Shown here in pieces: positions 36,413 through 49,241 of a stretch of DNA of 64,000 nt (position 1 is its first letter; every line of letters starts with the position of its first letter). Where the stretch lies: assembly GCA_026003395.1 (NCBI GenBank), contig BPHE01000002.1:62001-126000 (forward strand). Direction: 5' to 3'. Under the pieces are notes generated by a model. That model was not told the origin of the DNA. It did no database searches and was given only the letters and a program-made list of their open reading frames with translations. This DNA comes from Vicingaceae bacterium. Its GTDB lineage: Bacteria; Bacteroidota; Bacteroidia; Flavobacteriales_E; Vicingaceae. A program made the translations under genes and the position numbers.

Positions 36413-36465
36413 AAGTTTAAGCCCGCAAAATATACTTTTGCCGGGCTTAAACTTGTTTTGTTTTA
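36413..36465 (+). terminator. Terminator or attenuator hairpin between rplL and rpoB
   Basis: AAGTTTAAGCCC-GCAAAA and TTTTGCCGGGCTTAAACTT form a long stem with a single bulge and a 6-nt loop, followed by a T-rich tail (GTTTTGTTTTAATTT). It probably lowers rpoBC expression relative to the ribosomal genes, as the rplL-rpoB attenuator does elsewhere; full termination is unlikely because rpoB starts 26 nt after the tail. Confidence 0.6.
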
Positions 36466-36490
36466 ATTTAATAATTTAAAATTTACCTTC

Positions 36491-39400
36491 ATGGCAAACG
36501 CTCAAGTTTCCAAAAATTCATCAAAGAGAATAAGTTTTTCAACAACAGTTAATCAACTTGAATATCCTGATTTCTTAGAAATACAATTACAATCCTTTAA
36601 GGATTTCTTCCAAGTGGAAACAACGCCTGAAAACAGGCACCTGGAAGGACTTTTTAAAGTTTTTAATGAAAATTTTCCCATTACCGACAGCAGAAATCTA
36701 TTCGTATTGGAATTCCTGGATTATTATATCGATCCACCCAGATATTCAATTGAAGAATGCATAGAAAGAGGTTTGACTTATGGCGTCCCTCTTAAGGCAA
36801 AATTAAAACTATATTGTACAGACCCCGAACATGAAGATTTCGAAACTATCGTACAAGATGTTTATCTTGGAACAATTCCATATATGACCCCCAGGGGGAG
36901 CTTTATCATAAATGGCGCCGAAAGAGTAATTGTTTCTCAACTTCACAGATCGCCCGGTGTGTTTTTTGGAAATAGCCGTCATGCAAATGGAACAATATTA
37001 TATTCTGCCCGTGTTATTCCCTTCAAAGGCGCGTGGATGGAATTTACTACAGATATCAACAACGTATTATATGCATATATAGACAGAAAGAAAAAATTAC
37101 CCGTAACAACATTACTAAGAGCCATTGGCTTTGAAACAGACCGTGATATTTTAGAGATATTCAATCTGGCTGAAGAAGTAAAAGTCAACAAAAAAAATCT
37201 TAAAAATTGTATAGGCAGAAAATTAGCTGCCCGTGTTGTTCAAACCTGGTTTGAAGATTTTGTAGACGAAGATACCGCCGAAGTGGTTTCCGTGGAAAGA
37301 AGTAAAATTATTCTTGAAAGGGAAACAATTCTTGAAGAAGAACATATTGATTTGATTTTGGAGTCGGGAGTGCAAACCATATTGTTGCACAAAGACGATG
37401 AAACCGCACAGAAATATGAAATAATTTACAACACACTCCAAAAAGACCCTACAAATACTGAAAAAGAAGCAGTTCAATATATTTACCGCCAATTAAGAAA
37501 CGCCGAACCACCAGATGACGAAACAGCCAGAGGTATTATCGATAAATTATTCTTTTCTGAACAACGTTATGATCTTGGAGAAGTTGGAAGATATAAAATC
37601 AACAAAAAATTAGGTCTCAATCTCCCCATAGAACAAAGAACATTGACCAAAGAGGATATAATTTCCATTATCAAGCACCTAATTGATTTGATCAATACAA
37701 AAGCTGAGATGGACGATATTGACCACCTCAGCAACCGGAGGGTAAGAACCGTAGGCGAACAATTGTATGCCCAATTTGGCGTTGGACTTGCAAGAATGGC
37801 CAAAACCATTCGTGAGAGAATGAATGTTAGAGACAATGAAGTATTTACTCCCACCGATTTAATTAACTCCAAAACTCTTGCATCTGTTATCAACTCATTT
37901 TTTGGTACCAACCAGCTTTCCCAGTTTATGGATCAGACCAACCCACTTGCAGAAATGACGCACAAAAGAAGAATTTCTGCCCTGGGCCCCGGTGGATTGA
38001 CAAGAGAAAGAGCCGGTTTCGAAGTTCGTGACGTTCATTATACTCACTATGGTCGTTTATGCCCAATTGAAACACCCGAAGGACCAAATATCGGACTGAT
38101 TTCATCACTGTGTGTGTATGCTAAAATTAACCGTTTAGGATTTATCGAAACACCATACCGCATTGTAGAAAATGGCCGGGTACTTTTGAACGAACCGCCC
38201 ATTTACCTTACGGCTGAAGAAGAAGACAAACAAACCATCGCTCAAGCAAATGCAAAAATCGATAAAGACGGAAATTTCCTTACAGATAAAGTTAAAGCAA
38301 GATATGAAGGCGATTTCCCCGTTGTAGAGCCCGAAAATCTAACATTAATGGACGTTGCACCTAATCAAATCGCCTCAATCGCGGCATCACTCATTCCTTT
38401 TCTTGAGCATGATGATGCCAACCGTGCGTTGATGGGATCAAACATGCAACGCCAGGCCGTTCCTCTCATTCGCCCCGAAGCACCAATAGTCGGCACAGGT
38501 TTAGAAGAGGCTGTTGCCAGAGATTCCCGTTTATTGATTTATGCTCAAGCCGATGGCATTGTAGAATATGTTGATGCCAACGAAATTGTTATACGTTATA
38601 AATTTACACCCGAAGAAGAATTAGTTTCTTTTGAAGGAAATGTCGTAACTTATAAGCTCCCAAAATTCAAACGTACCAACCAAAGCACATGTATCAATCT
38701 TAAACCTATCGTAAAAAAAGGTGAAAGAGTGACCAAGGGTCAGGTATTATGTGAAGGATTTGCAACTGAAAAAGGTGAATTGGCTCTTGGAAGAAACCTT
38801 CGTGTAGCTTTCATGCCCTGGAAAGGTTATAACTTTGAGGATGCTATAGTGATATCAGAAAGAGTTGTCCGTGAAGATTTATTCACCTCCATTCACATAG
38901 ACGAATATTCTTTGGAAGTAAGAGACACAAAACGTGGAATGGAAGAATTAACTCCCGATATACCCAATGTGAGCGAAGAAGCCACTAAAGATTTGGATGA
39001 AAATGGTTTGATACGCATCGGTGCAGAAGTAAAAGAAGGAGATATTCTCATCGGTAAAATCACCCCTAAAGGTGAATCTGATCCTACGCCTGAAGAAAAG
39101 TTGTTAAGGGCTATATTCGGCGATAAAGCCGGAGATGTCAAAGACGCTTCTTTAAAAGTGCCCCCGGCTGTAACCGGAACTGTTATCGACAAAAAACTAT
39201 TTTCAAAAGCTCTTAAAGATAAAAAAGCAAAACAAGAAGAAAAAATCATTCTCGAAAAACTTGACCAGGAATTCAACAAGCAGGAAGCAGAACTGAAAAA
39301 AGTATTGATTGAAAAAATCCTTGCTTTACTGGAAGGGAAAACCGTACCTAATGATGTCACTAACTTCTACAATGAAGTGATCATTCCAAAGGGTACAAAA

Positions 39401-40318
39401 ATAACTGCCAAAGTATTAGAAAAAATAAAGGACTTTACAATACTCAACCCCGAAAATTGGTCAAAAGACGAAAAAGAACTTGAATTAATCGGCAAAATTT
39501 TGCATAATTACCGTTTAAAATATGCTGAAATTTTAGGTGCATACAAACGTAAAAAATACAACATTCAAGTAGGCGATGAATTGCCACAAGGAATTATCAA
39601 ATTGGCTAAAGTATACATTGCCCAAAAACGTAAATTAAAAGTGGGAGATAAAATGGCCGGACGCCATGGAAATAAAGGTATAGTCGCCAAAATTGTACGG
39701 GTAGAAGACATGCCATTTCTCGAAGATGGTACTCCTGTGGATATTGTACTCAATCCATTGGGTGTGCCTTCGAGGATGAACCTCGGACAAATCTATGAAA
39801 CCATTCTTGGTGATGCCGGTGCCAAATTAGGTGTGAAATTCTCCACTCCTATTTTTGACGGTGCCACATTGGATCAGATCAATGAATGGACCAAGAAAGC
39901 AGGACTTCCGGAAAACGGTAAAACATATCTGTATGATGGTGGCACGGGAGAAAGATTTGACCAACCGGCCACGGTCGGTACAATTTATATGCTTAAATTG
40001 ATCCATATGGTTGACGATAAAATGCACGCCCGTTCAATTGGACCTTACTCACTTATCACTCAACAACCTCTGGGTGGAAAAGCCCAATTTGGTGGTCAAA
40101 GATTTGGAGAAATGGAGGTTTGGGCTATCGAAGCATTTGGAGCAGCAAACATCCTTCAAGAATTGTTAACCATAAAATCAGATGATGTAATTGGAAGAGC
40201 TAAGGCCTATGAAGCAATTGTAAAGGGTGACAACTTACCTACTCCGGGAATTCCCGAATCTTTCAACGTATTGCTTCATGAGCTAAAAGGTTTGGCTCTG
40301 AATATTACATTGGAATAA
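36491..40318 (+). CDS. rpoB: DNA-directed RNA polymerase subunit beta
   Basis: At 1275 aa this is typical for Bacteroidota. It has the rifampicin-pocket region near residue 473-505 ([28 protein letters not shown]) in its wild-type form, the active-site AGRHGNKG segment and the C-terminal [20 protein letters not shown]-like region (here WAIEAFGA). I see no resistance substitution in the pocket. A lineage-typical insert rich in Lys/Glu lies near 910-985. It is separated from rpoC by 29 bp. Confidence 0.98.
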   Translation: MANAQVSKNSSKRISFSTTVNQLEYPDFLEIQLQSFKDFFQVETTPENRHLEGLFKVFNENFPITDSRNLFVLEFLDYYIDPPRYSIEECIERGLTYGVPLKAKLKLYCTDPEHEDFETIVQDVYLGTIPYMTPRGSFIINGAERVIVSQLHRSPGVFFGNSRHANGTILYSARVIPFKGAWMEFTTDINNVLYAYIDRKKKLPVTTLLRAIGFETDRDILEIFNLAEEVKVNKKNLKNCIGRKLAARVVQTWFEDFVDEDTAEVVSVERSKIILERETILEEEHIDLILESGVQTILLHKDDETAQKYEIIYNTLQKDPTNTEKEAVQYIYRQLRNAEPPDDETARGIIDKLFFSEQRYDLGEVGRYKINKKLGLNLPIEQRTLTKEDIISIIKHLIDLINTKAEMDDIDHLSNRRVRTVGEQLYAQFGVGLARMAKTIRERMNVRDNEVFTPTDLINSKTLASVINSFFGTNQLSQFMDQTNPLAEMTHKRRISALGPGGLTRERAGFEVRDVHYTHYGRLCPIETPEGPNIGLISSLCVYAKINRLGFIETPYRIVENGRVLLNEPPIYLTAEEEDKQTIAQANAKIDKDGNFLTDKVKARYEGDFPVVEPENLTLMDVAPNQIASIAASLIPFLEHDDANRALMGSNMQRQAVPLIRPEAPIVGTGLEEAVARDSRLLIYAQADGIVEYVDANEIVIRYKFTPEEELVSFEGNVVTYKLPKFKRTNQSTCINLKPIVKKGERVTKGQVLCEGFATEKGELALGRNLRVAFMPWKGYNFEDAIVISERVVREDLFTSIHIDEYSLEVRDTKRGMEELTPDIPNVSEEATKDLDENGLIRIGAEVKEGDILIGKITPKGESDPTPEEKLLRAIFGDKAGDVKDASLKVPPAVTGTVIDKKLFSKALKDKKAKQEEKIILEKLDQEFNKQEAELKKVLIEKILALLEGKTVPNDVTNFYNEVIIPKGTKITAKVLEKIKDFTILNPENWSKDEKELELIGKILHNYRLKYAEILGAYKRKKYNIQVGDELPQGIIKLAKVYIAQKRKLKVGDKMAGRHGNKGIVAKIVRVEDMPFLEDGTPVDIVLNPLGVPSRMNLGQIYETILGDAGAKLGVKFSTPIFDGATLDQINEWTKKAGLPENGKTYLYDGGTGERFDQPATVGTIYMLKLIHMVDDKMHARSIGPYSLITQQPLGGKAQFGGQRFGEMEVWAIEAFGAANILQELLTIKSDDVIGRAKAYEAIVKGDNLPTPGIPESFNVLLHELKGLALNITLE

Positions 40319-40347
40319 ATTAATTAATGATAAAATTTTAGATCAAC

Positions 40348-43300
40348 ATGGCAATAAAACGTGATTCAAAAACAAAAAGTAACTTTACGAAAGTTACCAT
40401 AAGTTTGGCTTCTCCGGAGCATATCTTAGATCAATCTTATGGAGAAGTAACAAAACCGGAAACTATCAATTACCGGACATTCAAACCGGAAAGGGATGGT
40501 CTTTTCTGTGACAGAATTTTTGGACCGGTAAAAGATTATGAATGTCATTGCGGTAAATACAAAAGAATTCGCTACAAGGGAATTGTTTGTGATGTTTGTG
40601 GGGTAGAAGTTACAGAAAAAAAGGTTAGAAGAGAACGCATGGGACACATCAACCTTGTGGTGCCCGTAGCACATATTTGGTATTTCCGTTCTCTCCCTAG
40701 CAAAATAGGATATTTGTTAGGATTGCCCACAAAAAAATTGGAATCCATCATCTATTATGAACGCTATGTAGTAATTCAACCCGGGGTGGCTACTCATCCA
40801 AATGGAGAGCCATTACAACCAATGGATTTTCTAACAGAAGAAGAATACTTGCATATAATTGAAAAACTCCCCAAAGAAAATCAATTGCTCGACGACTCTG
40901 ACCCCAATAAATTTATTGCCAAAATGGGTGGAGAAGCTTTGTATGATTTATTAAAAAGGATTGATCTCGATGAACTGTCCTATCAATTAAGGACTCAGGC
41001 CAATGAAGAAACTTCTCAACAAAGAAAAAGCGAAGCTTTAAAAAGATTGCAAATAGTGGAGGCCTTCCGCGAAGCCAACAAAAGAATGGAAAACAGGCCG
41101 GAATGGATGATCTTGAAAGTATTGCCGGTTATTCCACCGGAGCTTCGTCCATTGGTGGCTCTCGACGGAGGAAGATTTGCAACCTCTGACTTGAATGACC
41201 TATACCGCCGCGTGATCATCAGAAATAACAGATTAAAAAGATTGATCGAAATAAAAGCACCTGATGTCATCTTACGCAACGAAAAACGCATGTTGCAAGA
41301 AGCCGTAGACGCTTTACTTGACAATTCCCGCAAATCAAATGCCGTAAAAACCGACTCCAACCGTGCATTGAAATCTCTTTCAGACAGCTTGAAAGGAAAA
41401 CAAGGCCGTTTCCGTCAAAACTTATTGGGAAAACGTGTAGATTATTCAGCACGTTCTGTGATCGTGGTAGGTCCGGATCTCCAATTACACGAATGCGGCT
41501 TGCCCAAAGATATCGCAGCCGAGTTATATAAACCTTTTATTATCCGTAAACTGATCGAAAGAGGAATTGTAAAAACCGTTAAATCAGCAAAGAAAATAGT
41601 TGACCGGAAAGAACCGGTTATTTGGGATATACTAGAAAATGTAATGAAAGGTCATCCGGTTTTGTTGAACCGTGCTCCCACCCTTCACCGTTTGGGAATA
41701 CAGGCCTTTCAACCAAGATTGATAGAAGGTAAAGCCATTCGTCTCCACCCTTTGGTTTGTACTGCATTTAATGCCGACTTTGACGGTGACCAAATGGCAG
41801 TCCACTTACCTTTGAGCAATGCCGCTATTTTGGAAGCCCAATTGTTGATGCTTTCTTCGCACAATATTCTTAACCCTGCCAACGGTGCTCCTATCACCGT
41901 ACCATCACAAGATATGGTTCTTGGACTTTATTACATTACAAAAGGAAGAAAAAGCACAGAAACAGAAAAAGTCAAAGGAGAAGGAATGACTTTCTACTCT
42001 CCCGAAGAAGTCATCATTGCCATCAACGAAGGTAAATTAGACCTGCATGCCTACATCAAAGTCCGTATCAAAGAAAAAGACGAAAACGGCGAATATAAAA
42101 GTAAAATCATTGAAACTACTGCAGGTAGAGTAATATTTAATCAATATGTTCCTGAAGAAGTAGGTTTTATCAACGAACTGCTTACTAAAAAATCATTAAG
42201 GGATATCATTCATAATGTTTTGAAAAAAACCGACACTCCTACCACCGCCAAGTTTCTGGACGATATCAAAAATTTAGGTTTTTACATGGCATTCAAAGGC
42301 GGATTGTCATTCAACCTGGATGATGTAATTATTCCGGAAGAAAAAGAAGAACTAATCAAAAAAGCTCAAGAGCAGGTCGATGAGATCATGTCAAACTATA
42401 ACATGGGATTTATCACCAACAACGAGCGTTACAACCAAATCATCGACGTTTGGACCAACACAAACAACAAGCTTACCAATATCCTCATGGAACGGTTGAA
42501 GAACGACAAGCAAGGCTTCAATAGCATTTTCATGATGTTTGATTCCGGTGCCAGGGGTTCAAAAGAACAAATACGTCAGTTGGCCGGTATGCGTGGATTG
42601 ATGGCTAAACCTCAAAAGTCAGGGGCTGTGGGTCAGGAAATCATCGAAAACCCAATTCTTTCAAATTTTAAAGAAGGATTGTCAATTCTAGAATACTTTA
42701 TATCAACACACGGTGCACGTAAAGGTCTTGCAGACACGGCTCTCAAAACAGCCGATGCCGGATATCTGACACGTCGTTTGGTGGATGTTACACAAGATGT
42801 AATAGTTACCGCTGAAGATTGTGGCACATTAAGAGGTATTTCCATAACAGCATTGACCAACAAAGACAATGAAGTGATAGAACCTTTGAGAGACCGTATA
42901 TTGGGACGCGTCAGCGTACATGATATTTACCATCCTTCTACCAATGAGCTTATTGTCAAATCGGGTGAAGAAATAACCGAAAGCATAGCAGAAATTATCG
43001 AGAATTCTCCTATTGAAGAAGTAGAAGTAAGATCCCCTTTGACTTGCGAAATGAAAAGAGGTATCTGTGCAAAATGTTATGGTAGAAATCTTGCTACAGG
43101 GAAAATGGTTCAAAAAGGTGAAGCAGTGGGAGTAATCGCAGCCCAATCTATTGGCGAACCCGGTACTCAGCTTACTCTTAGAACATTCCACGTGGGTGGT
43201 ACTGCATCAAAAATTACTGCCGAATCAAAGATTGAAGCAAAATATGACGGCATTATATCCTTTGAAGAATTAAAAACCGTCAACAAAGTAAAAGATGGAG

Positions 43301-44652
43301 AAGAAAAAACCATTGTAATCGGTAGATCCGGAGAAGTTAAAATTCTTGATACCAACACAAAAATCGTCTTAACCTCGGCAAATATTCCTTATGGATCCAT
43401 TCTCTATAAAAAAGATGGCGACATGGTGAAAAAAGGCGAACTGATCTGTGAATGGGATCCATACAACGCCGTTATTCTTGCCGAAACAAAAGGTAAAATT
43501 GAATTTGAAAACATCATTGAAAATGTCACTTATCGTGAAGAGATAGATGATCAGACCGGCTTTGCCGAGAAAGTCATTATCGAATCGCGTGATAAAAAGA
43601 AACTGCCTGTTATCCGCATCACCGACAATAAAGGAGAAACTATCAAAACATACAACCTTCCGGTGAATGCACATTTGATGGTGGAAGACAACCAAAAAAT
43701 CGAAGCCGGTGATATATTGGTTAAAATTCCAAGAAGTGCCGGAAGAACTGCCGATATTACAGGTGGTCTGCCCAGAGTTACAGAATTGTTTGAGGCACGC
43801 AATCCTTCTAACCCGGCAATTGTTTCGGAAATTGACGGTATCGTTTCTTTTGGCAAAACCAAAAGAGGTAAACGTGAAGTAATTGTTACCAGTAAAACCG
43901 GTGAAGAAAAGATTTACTTAATTGATCTATCTACCCACATACTTGTACAAGAAAACGATTTTGTCAAAGCCGGTACACCTCTTACAGACGGATTAATTTC
44001 TCCTTCTGATATTCTGGCTATTAAAGGTCCGACTGCCGTACAAGAATACCTCGTCAATGAAATTCAGGAGGTATATCGTTTACAAGGTGTTAAAATCAAC
44101 GACAAACATTTTGAGATTGTCGTGCGCCAAATGATGCGTAAAGTACAAATAGAAGATCCGGGCGATACCAAATTCCTCGAACAACAAATTGTCAGCAAAG
44201 TAGAATTTATGGAAGAGAATGACTGGATTTTTGACAAAAAAGTAGTAGTTGATCCGGGAGATTCTACTGAGTTGAAAAGAGGAATGATCGTAACTGCGCG
44301 TAAATTGCGTGACGAAAATTCTAAACTGAAACGAAACGACAAGAAGTTGGTTCAAGCCCGAGATGCTAGACCTGCTACCGCCACTCCTGTTTTGCAAGGT
44401 ATCACAAGAGCCTCTCTACAAACCGAAAGTTGGATTTCTGCTGCATCTTTCCAGGAAACAACCCGCGTATTGAACGATGCTGCCATCAATGCGAAAGTTG
44501 ATACACTTGAAGGATTGAAAGAAAATGTGATTGTCGGGCATTTGATACCTGCCGGTACCGGTCTTCGTGAATATCAAAACATCATTGTAGGTTCAAGAGA
44601 AGAATACGAACAATTGATGGAAACTAAAAAACAATTGGAAAAACAAAAATAA
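40348..44652 (+). CDS. rpoC: DNA-directed RNA polymerase subunit beta'
   Basis: The 1434-aa subunit carries the N-terminal zinc site (Cys66, Cys68, Cys81, Cys84), the catalytic NADFDGD motif with aspartates at 477, 479 and 481, the bridge-helix and trigger-loop region, the second zinc site ([13 protein letters not shown]) and a complete C-terminus. It is followed after 6 bp by the DUF3467 gene. Confidence 0.98.
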   Translation: MAIKRDSKTKSNFTKVTISLASPEHILDQSYGEVTKPETINYRTFKPERDGLFCDRIFGPVKDYECHCGKYKRIRYKGIVCDVCGVEVTEKKVRRERMGHINLVVPVAHIWYFRSLPSKIGYLLGLPTKKLESIIYYERYVVIQPGVATHPNGEPLQPMDFLTEEEYLHIIEKLPKENQLLDDSDPNKFIAKMGGEALYDLLKRIDLDELSYQLRTQANEETSQQRKSEALKRLQIVEAFREANKRMENRPEWMILKVLPVIPPELRPLVALDGGRFATSDLNDLYRRVIIRNNRLKRLIEIKAPDVILRNEKRMLQEAVDALLDNSRKSNAVKTDSNRALKSLSDSLKGKQGRFRQNLLGKRVDYSARSVIVVGPDLQLHECGLPKDIAAELYKPFIIRKLIERGIVKTVKSAKKIVDRKEPVIWDILENVMKGHPVLLNRAPTLHRLGIQAFQPRLIEGKAIRLHPLVCTAFNADFDGDQMAVHLPLSNAAILEAQLLMLSSHNILNPANGAPITVPSQDMVLGLYYITKGRKSTETEKVKGEGMTFYSPEEVIIAINEGKLDLHAYIKVRIKEKDENGEYKSKIIETTAGRVIFNQYVPEEVGFINELLTKKSLRDIIHNVLKKTDTPTTAKFLDDIKNLGFYMAFKGGLSFNLDDVIIPEEKEELIKKAQEQVDEIMSNYNMGFITNNERYNQIIDVWTNTNNKLTNILMERLKNDKQGFNSIFMMFDSGARGSKEQIRQLAGMRGLMAKPQKSGAVGQEIIENPILSNFKEGLSILEYFISTHGARKGLADTALKTADAGYLTRRLVDVTQDVIVTAEDCGTLRGISITALTNKDNEVIEPLRDRILGRVSVHDIYHPSTNELIVKSGEEITESIAEIIENSPIEEVEVRSPLTCEMKRGICAKCYGRNLATGKMVQKGEAVGVIAAQSIGEPGTQLTLRTFHVGGTASKITAESKIEAKYDGIISFEELKTVNKVKDGEEKTIVIGRSGEVKILDTNTKIVLTSANIPYGSILYKKDGDMVKKGELICEWDPYNAVILAETKGKIEFENIIENVTYREEIDDQTGFAEKVIIESRDKKKLPVIRITDNKGETIKTYNLPVNAHLMVEDNQKIEAGDILVKIPRSAGRTADITGGLPRVTELFEARNPSNPAIVSEIDGIVSFGKTKRGKREVIVTSKTGEEKIYLIDLSTHILVQENDFVKAGTPLTDGLISPSDILAIKGPTAVQEYLVNEIQEVYRLQGVKINDKHFEIVVRQMMRKVQIEDPGDTKFLEQQIVSKVEFMEENDWIFDKKVVVDPGDSTELKRGMIVTARKLRDENSKLKRNDKKLVQARDARPATATPVLQGITRASLQTESWISAASFQETTRVLNDAAINAKVDTLEGLKENVIVGHLIPAGTGLREYQNIIVGSREEYEQLMETKKQLEKQK

Positions 44653-44658
44653 CACACC

Positions 44659-44976
44659 ATGAGTGAAGAAAATGAAAAAGCCGCTCAATTGAATATAGAG
44701 CTTACCGAAGAAGTGGCCGAAGGTCAATATTCCAACCTGGTCATTATCAGCCACTCTCATGCCGAATTTGTATTGGACTTTATCTGTATTGTGCCCAATG
44801 TGCCAAAAGCAAAAGTAAAATCACGGATTATCACCACTCCGCAACATGCCAAAAGATTAATGAAGGCCTTGGCAGAAAACATTCAACGATATGAAAGTGC
44901 TTATGGTACAATCAAAGACCAGGAAGAAACCGTGCCTTATCCTATGTCATTCGGAGGACCTGAAGCAAAGGCCTGA
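44659..44976 (+). CDS. DUF3467 protein
   Basis: The 105-aa cytoplasmic protein has the features of DUF3467: an N-terminal acidic stretch, YSNLVIISHSHAEFVLDF (about 24-41), VPNVPKAKVKSRIITTPQHAKRL and a C-terminal helix. The function is unknown. In Bacteroidota it regularly follows rpoC, here by 6 bp, so it is made with RNA polymerase; a link to transcription is an inference from position only. The terminator at 45000 ends the unit. Confidence 0.88.
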   Translation: MSEENEKAAQLNIELTEEVAEGQYSNLVIISHSHAEFVLDFICIVPNVPKAKVKSRIITTPQHAKRLMKALAENIQRYESAYGTIKDQEETVPYPMSFGGPEAKA

Positions 44977-44999
44977 TTTTTTCAATACTTTAAAAAAAA

Positions 45000-45022
45000 G
45001 CCCGCTTTAAGCGGGCTTTTTT
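45000..45022 (+). terminator. Strong intrinsic terminator at the end of the rpoBC operon
   Basis: GCCCGC (45000-45005), TTTAA loop, GCGGGC (45011-45016), then TTTTTT. It is perfectly paired, with an A-run on the other side that makes it potentially bidirectional. hemE starts 30 nt later and needs its own promoter. Confidence 0.9.
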
Positions 45023-45051
45023 CTTTAATTTGCCCGGATATTCCATTTTAT

Positions 45052-46086
45052 ATGAAAAGTTTTGAAAATAGCTTATTTGTTCGAGCCTGCAAAAAACAAA
45101 ATTTTGAAAACCGCCCACCGGTATGGATAATGCGACAGGCCGGTAGATACCAAAATTCCTATCAAGAATTGAAAGCAAAATATTCAATGATTGAAATATG
45201 CACCCATCACGATCTGATGGTACATGCCACCCTACTTCCTGTCAATGAATTTCAACCCGATGCTGCCATTATTTTTTCAGATTTACTGATCCCATTTTTA
45301 CCCATGGGAATTCAATTTGATTATGAAAAAGGGGTAGGTCCTAAAATATATAATCCTCTAAGAAAAGATCAGGATATCAAACAACTTAAAAATTTTAATG
45401 TAGCCGATGGACTTAAATTTACAGGTCAAGCTTTAACCGTTTTAAACAATCAATTGGATATTCCTACGATTGGTTTCGTTGGAGCTCCCTTCACTCTGGC
45501 CAGTTATTTGATCGAAGGACAAGGAACTAAAAATTTTGTAGAAACGAAAAAATTTCTTTATCAATTCCCGGACGCTTGGCATGAATTGATGCTATTTCTT
45601 GCTCAAAAAATGTCTGAATATGCATTATTCCAATATGAAAGCGGTGCTGCTGCAGTTCAAATATTTGACAGTTGGATTGGTGTATTGGATTACTATGAAT
45701 TTGAAAACTTTGTTTTCCCTCACTTAGAATTTATGACTCAACATATTAAATCTCACACTGACAGGCCCCTAATTTACTTTGGCACTTCTACCGCTCATTT
45801 GTTACCTTTGATCAACCGCCTCCCTTTGGACGTGATAGGTTTGGACTATAAAACCAATCTTCCCAATATCAGAGATCAATTTAAAGACAAAGCCATACAA
45901 GGCAATTTAGACCCGACTGTTTTATTTGCTGATCAGAGTTACATTTATGACAGAACCATCCGTCTGCTAAATGCCATGAAACATGATCCCGGTTACATAT
46001 TCAATCTTGGTCATGGTATCTTACCCGGAACGCCTTATGAAAATGTAAGATTTCTTTTTAATTTGATCAAAACTTATCAATCATAG
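45052..46086 (+). CDS. hemE: Uroporphyrinogen decarboxylase
   Basis: The 344-aa TIM-barrel enzyme converts uroporphyrinogen III to coproporphyrinogen III in haem synthesis. It has the N-terminal RPPVWIMRQAGRY-type motif (here RPPVWIMRQAGRY preceded by EN), IIFSDLLI with the catalytic Asp, GFVGAPFTLASYLIEG and the C-terminal NLGHGILPGTP. The terminator at 45000 separates it from the rpoBC unit; the DUF486 gene follows after 7 bp. Confidence 0.96.
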   Translation: MKSFENSLFVRACKKQNFENRPPVWIMRQAGRYQNSYQELKAKYSMIEICTHHDLMVHATLLPVNEFQPDAAIIFSDLLIPFLPMGIQFDYEKGVGPKIYNPLRKDQDIKQLKNFNVADGLKFTGQALTVLNNQLDIPTIGFVGAPFTLASYLIEGQGTKNFVETKKFLYQFPDAWHELMLFLAQKMSEYALFQYESGAAAVQIFDSWIGVLDYYEFENFVFPHLEFMTQHIKSHTDRPLIYFGTSTAHLLPLINRLPLDVIGLDYKTNLPNIRDQFKDKAIQGNLDPTVLFADQSYIYDRTIRLLNAMKHDPGYIFNLGHGILPGTPYENVRFLFNLIKTYQS

Positions 46087-46093
46087 TCTATTT

Positions 46094-46462
46094 ATGAAAG
46101 GATTTTGGACTATTCTTTTGCTTTTGCTTTCCAATAGTTTTATGACATTAGCCTGGTATGGACATTTGAAATGGAATAAAGCAACCCATGCCGGATGGAA
46201 AGGTATGATTCTGACAATTTTATTAAGTTGGTTTATCGCATTGTTTGAGTATATGTTAATGATACCTGCTAATCGTATAGGATTCAAAAGTTTTGGTGGG
46301 CCTTTTGACCTATACCAATTGAAGATTATTCAAGAAGTTATTTCAATTTTTGTGTTCATAATTTTTGCCTTATTTATTTTTCGCACACAAAATCCTTCAA
46401 AAGAACATATTTTGGCCTTTATCTTAATCATTATTGCGGCTTATCTTGTTTTTAAGAAATAG
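46094..46462 (+). CDS. DMT-like membrane protein (DUF486)
   Basis: This 122-aa protein has four hydrophobic helices (about 5-20, 36-52, 78-97, 105-120) and the family motifs NSFMTLAWYGHLK, SWFIALFEYMLMIPANRIGF and QLKIIQEVISIFVF. It is a small relative of drug/metabolite transporters; its substrate is unknown. It is co-transcribed with hemE (7-bp gap). Confidence 0.85.
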   Translation: MKGFWTILLLLLSNSFMTLAWYGHLKWNKATHAGWKGMILTILLSWFIALFEYMLMIPANRIGFKSFGGPFDLYQLKIIQEVISIFVFIIFALFIFRTQNPSKEHILAFILIIIAAYLVFKK

Positions 46463-46519
46463 CGTTTGATTCTAAAAAACATAAGATTTTTTTCAGGAAA
46501 GAAAAAAACTATATAAATT

Positions 46520-46550
46520 AAAAAAAACCTGCTCGAGGCAGGTTTTAATG
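46520..46550 (-). terminator. Bidirectional hairpin between the DUF486 gene and metK
   Basis: AACCTGC (46527-46533) and GCAGGTT (46539-46545) with loop TCGAG. On the minus strand it is followed by seven Ts (forward A-run 46520-46526), so it ends metK; on the plus strand it is followed by a short T run. Confidence 0.75.
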
Positions 46551-46557
46551 AACTATA

Positions 46558-47814
46558 TTATTTGATTTTGAAGGTCTTTTTAATTGCGTCTACGTAATCC
46601 AATTTTTCCCAAGGAAATAACTCTACTGTCATTTTTTTCTTTTTACCGCTTCCATCTGTAAATTCTTTGGTTACTTTCTCAGGTTTTCTACCCATATGAC
46701 CATAAGCGGCCGTTTCAAAATAAATCGGTTTGCGCAGATCAAATCTTTGTTCAATGGCATAAGGCCGCATATCAAAAATTTCTAAAATTTTTCGGGCAAT
46801 TTCACCATCACTCATATTAACCTTTGAGGTTCCATAGGTATTTACATATAAACCAACAGGATCTGCTACACCAATGGCATAAGCCACTTGCACAAGTACT
46901 TCATCACAAACACCGGCAGCAACCATATTTTTGGCTATGTGACGTGTCGCATAAGCTGCAGATCTGTCGACCTTGCTCGGATCCTTTCCACTAAATGCAC
47001 CACCTCCATGTGCGCCTTTGCCACCATATGTGTCCACAATAATTTTTCTTCCTGTCAGACCTGTATCCCCATGTGGGCCTCCTATCACAAATTTACCTGT
47101 TGGATTGATAAAGTACTTAATCTTATTGTCAAAAAGTTTTTGTATTCTTTTTGGCAATTTTTTGATTACACGCGGCATGAGAATTTCCTTAATATCTTGA
47201 GATATCTTTTTATGCATTTCTTTTTCTTTACCAAACTCATCGTGTTGAGTAGATATTACGATAGTATCTATTCTGACCGGTTGATTATTATCATCATATT
47301 CTACAGTTACCTGACTTTTGGCATCAGGTCTTAAATATTGCATTTGCTTCCCTTCTTTACGAATATCAGATAATTCTTTTAATATCGTATGGGCCAATTC
47401 TATTGGCAGCGGCATATAATTGTCTGTTTCTTTGCAGGCATATCCAAACATCATTCCTTGATCGCCGGCTCCTTGTTTCCAGGGATCTTTTTTCTCTACA
47501 CCCTGATTGATATCGGGACTTTGCTCGTGTATGGCAGATAATATTCCGCAAGAGTTGGCTTCAAACATATATTCACTTCTGGTATATCCTATCTGTTTGA
47601 TTACATTGCGGGCTATATTTTGTACATCCAGATAAGTTTTTGATTTCACTTCTCCGGCAAGCACCACTTGACCTGTAGTGACCAATGTTTCACATGCTAC
47701 TTTTGCCGATGGATCAAATGCTAAAAAATGATCAATGATGGCATCGGAAATTTGATCGGCTATTTTATCGGGATGCCCTTCTGATACTGATTCTGACGTA
47801 AATAAATATGGCAT
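46558..47814 (-). CDS. metK: S-adenosylmethionine synthetase
   Basis: The 418-aa enzyme forms SAM from methionine and ATP. It starts at ATG 47814 ([21 protein letters not shown]) as in the family; the ATG 54 nt upstream is rejected. Further motifs: [12 protein letters not shown] near 135 and the phosphate-binding [19 protein letters not shown] near 290. It lies 46 bp downstream of clpX; no SAM riboswitch fits in that gap. Confidence 0.97.
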   Translation of the reverse strand: MPYLFTSESVSEGHPDKIADQISDAIIDHFLAFDPSAKVACETLVTTGQVVLAGEVKSKTYLDVQNIARNVIKQIGYTRSEYMFEANSCGILSAIHEQSPDINQGVEKKDPWKQGAGDQGMMFGYACKETDNYMPLPIELAHTILKELSDIRKEGKQMQYLRPDAKSQVTVEYDDNNQPVRIDTIVISTQHDEFGKEKEMHKKISQDIKEILMPRVIKKLPKRIQKLFDNKIKYFINPTGKFVIGGPHGDTGLTGRKIIVDTYGGKGAHGGGAFSGKDPSKVDRSAAYATRHIAKNMVAAGVCDEVLVQVAYAIGVADPVGLYVNTYGTSKVNMSDGEIARKILEIFDMRPYAIEQRFDLRKPIYFETAAYGHMGRKPEKVTKEFTDGSGKKKKMTVELFPWEKLDYVDAIKKTFKIK

Positions 47815-47860
47815 AAATTTAATTTTTGAAACGTTGCGAATATAAACAAAACATTTATTT

Positions 47861-49102
47861 TCACGCAACTTTTGAAATCATGATACCGGATTTTTCGATT
47901 TTTTCTTTAGCATATTCAAGTGTAACCTCAAAGGTCTTTTCGGGGAGTTCAAACATCGCATCAAGCATCACTGCCTCACATATACTTCTCAACCCCCTGG
48001 CCCCTAAATTATATTCATAGGCCTTTTCGACAATATAATCTATTGCTTCTTTGCTAAATTTCAAATCTATTCCGTCTAATTTAAACAAATATTCATATTG
48101 TCTGATAATTGCATTTTTTGGTTCGGTTAATATCCTTCTAAGCATTTGTTTATCCAATGGATCGAGGTAAGTAATCACCGGTAGTCTTCCCAACAATTCA
48201 GGGATCAACCCAAATGTTTTTAAATCTTGAGGTAAAATATATTTCAACAAGTTTTCTTGCTCATTTCCTTCTTCTTTGGCTTGCCCTTTTTTAAATCCTA
48301 CAACATGGCGATTTACACGGCGGGCAATTATTTTTTCTATTCCCTCAAATGCACCACCACATATAAACAATATGTTTTTTGTGTCAACCTGAATCATTTT
48401 TTGTTCCGGATGTTTACGTCCCCCCTGTGGCGGCACATTCACAACTGATCCTTCCAACAATTTTAACAACGATTGTTGCACGCCTTCACCCGAAACATCC
48501 CTGGTAATCGATGGATTATCCCCTTTTCTGGCTATTTTATCAATTTCGTCGATAAATACTATTCCTCTCTCGGCCGCTTCAACATTATAATCTGCCGCTT
48601 GCAACAATCTCGTGATAATCGACTCTACATCCTCGCCCACATAACCGGCTTCCGTAAAAACAGTGGCATCGGCAATACAAAAAGGAACATTCAACAGTTT
48701 CGAAACAGTTCTTGCCAATAATGTTTTTCCTGTACCGGTTGGACCAACCAACAGTATATTTGATTTTTCAATCTCAATGTCATTCTTCGATTTAAAATTG
48801 TCTTGCCTGATTCTTTTATAGTGGTTATACACTGCCACACTGATTACTTTTTTGGCCATCTCCTGACCAATGACATATTCGTCTAAGAACTCTTTTATTT
48901 TGGCAGGATTGGCCAATGTCATTTTTTCTGAAAACCTATGTCCCTTTTTCGATTTTAAATTTTCAAGTACCAGTTCATGCCCCTTCTCCAAACATTCGTC
49001 ACAGATATATACATCATCCAGTCCGGTTATCATCATTTCCACTTCCAACGATTCGCGCCCACAAAATGAACAATATGGCGTTTGATTTCTTTTTCCTTTC
49101 AT
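47861..49102 (-). CDS. clpX: ATP-dependent Clp protease ATP-binding subunit ClpX
   Basis: The 413-aa AAA+ unfoldase has an N-terminal zinc domain (CSFCGR and CDEC), Walker A GPTGTGKT near 117-124, Walker B IVFIDEID, the ClpP-docking loop in the form VVGFKKG (usual IGF), a GYVGEDVE pore loop and sensor [10 protein letters not shown]. clpP is not in the window. It precedes metK by 46 bp on the same strand. Confidence 0.96.
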   Translation of the reverse strand: MKGKRNQTPYCSFCGRESLEVEMMITGLDDVYICDECLEKGHELVLENLKSKKGHRFSEKMTLANPAKIKEFLDEYVIGQEMAKKVISVAVYNHYKRIRQDNFKSKNDIEIEKSNILLVGPTGTGKTLLARTVSKLLNVPFCIADATVFTEAGYVGEDVESIITRLLQAADYNVEAAERGIVFIDEIDKIARKGDNPSITRDVSGEGVQQSLLKLLEGSVVNVPPQGGRKHPEQKMIQVDTKNILFICGGAFEGIEKIIARRVNRHVVGFKKGQAKEEGNEQENLLKYILPQDLKTFGLIPELLGRLPVITYLDPLDKQMLRRILTEPKNAIIRQYEYLFKLDGIDLKFSKEAIDYIVEKAYEYNLGARGLRSICEAVMLDAMFELPEKTFEVTLEYAKEKIEKSGIMISKVA

Positions 49103-49241
49103 TGATTGTTTATTTTAATTTTTTGAGAATTTCACAAATAAGTAATATTTTTTCCAATACAAAATTAACAATTGCCTTTGATTGTATTTTATTTTTATTA
49201 GATAAGCTTCGTAAAAAATGATAATTTAAAATGATTTACAT

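Noticed and set aside
36979-44397. Long antisense frames inside rpoB and rpoC
   Set aside because: They mirror the codon pattern of strongly conserved genes on the plus strand and match no family.
47815-47860. SAM riboswitch before metK
   Set aside because: Only 46 bp separate clpX from metK, and no paired structure is visible.
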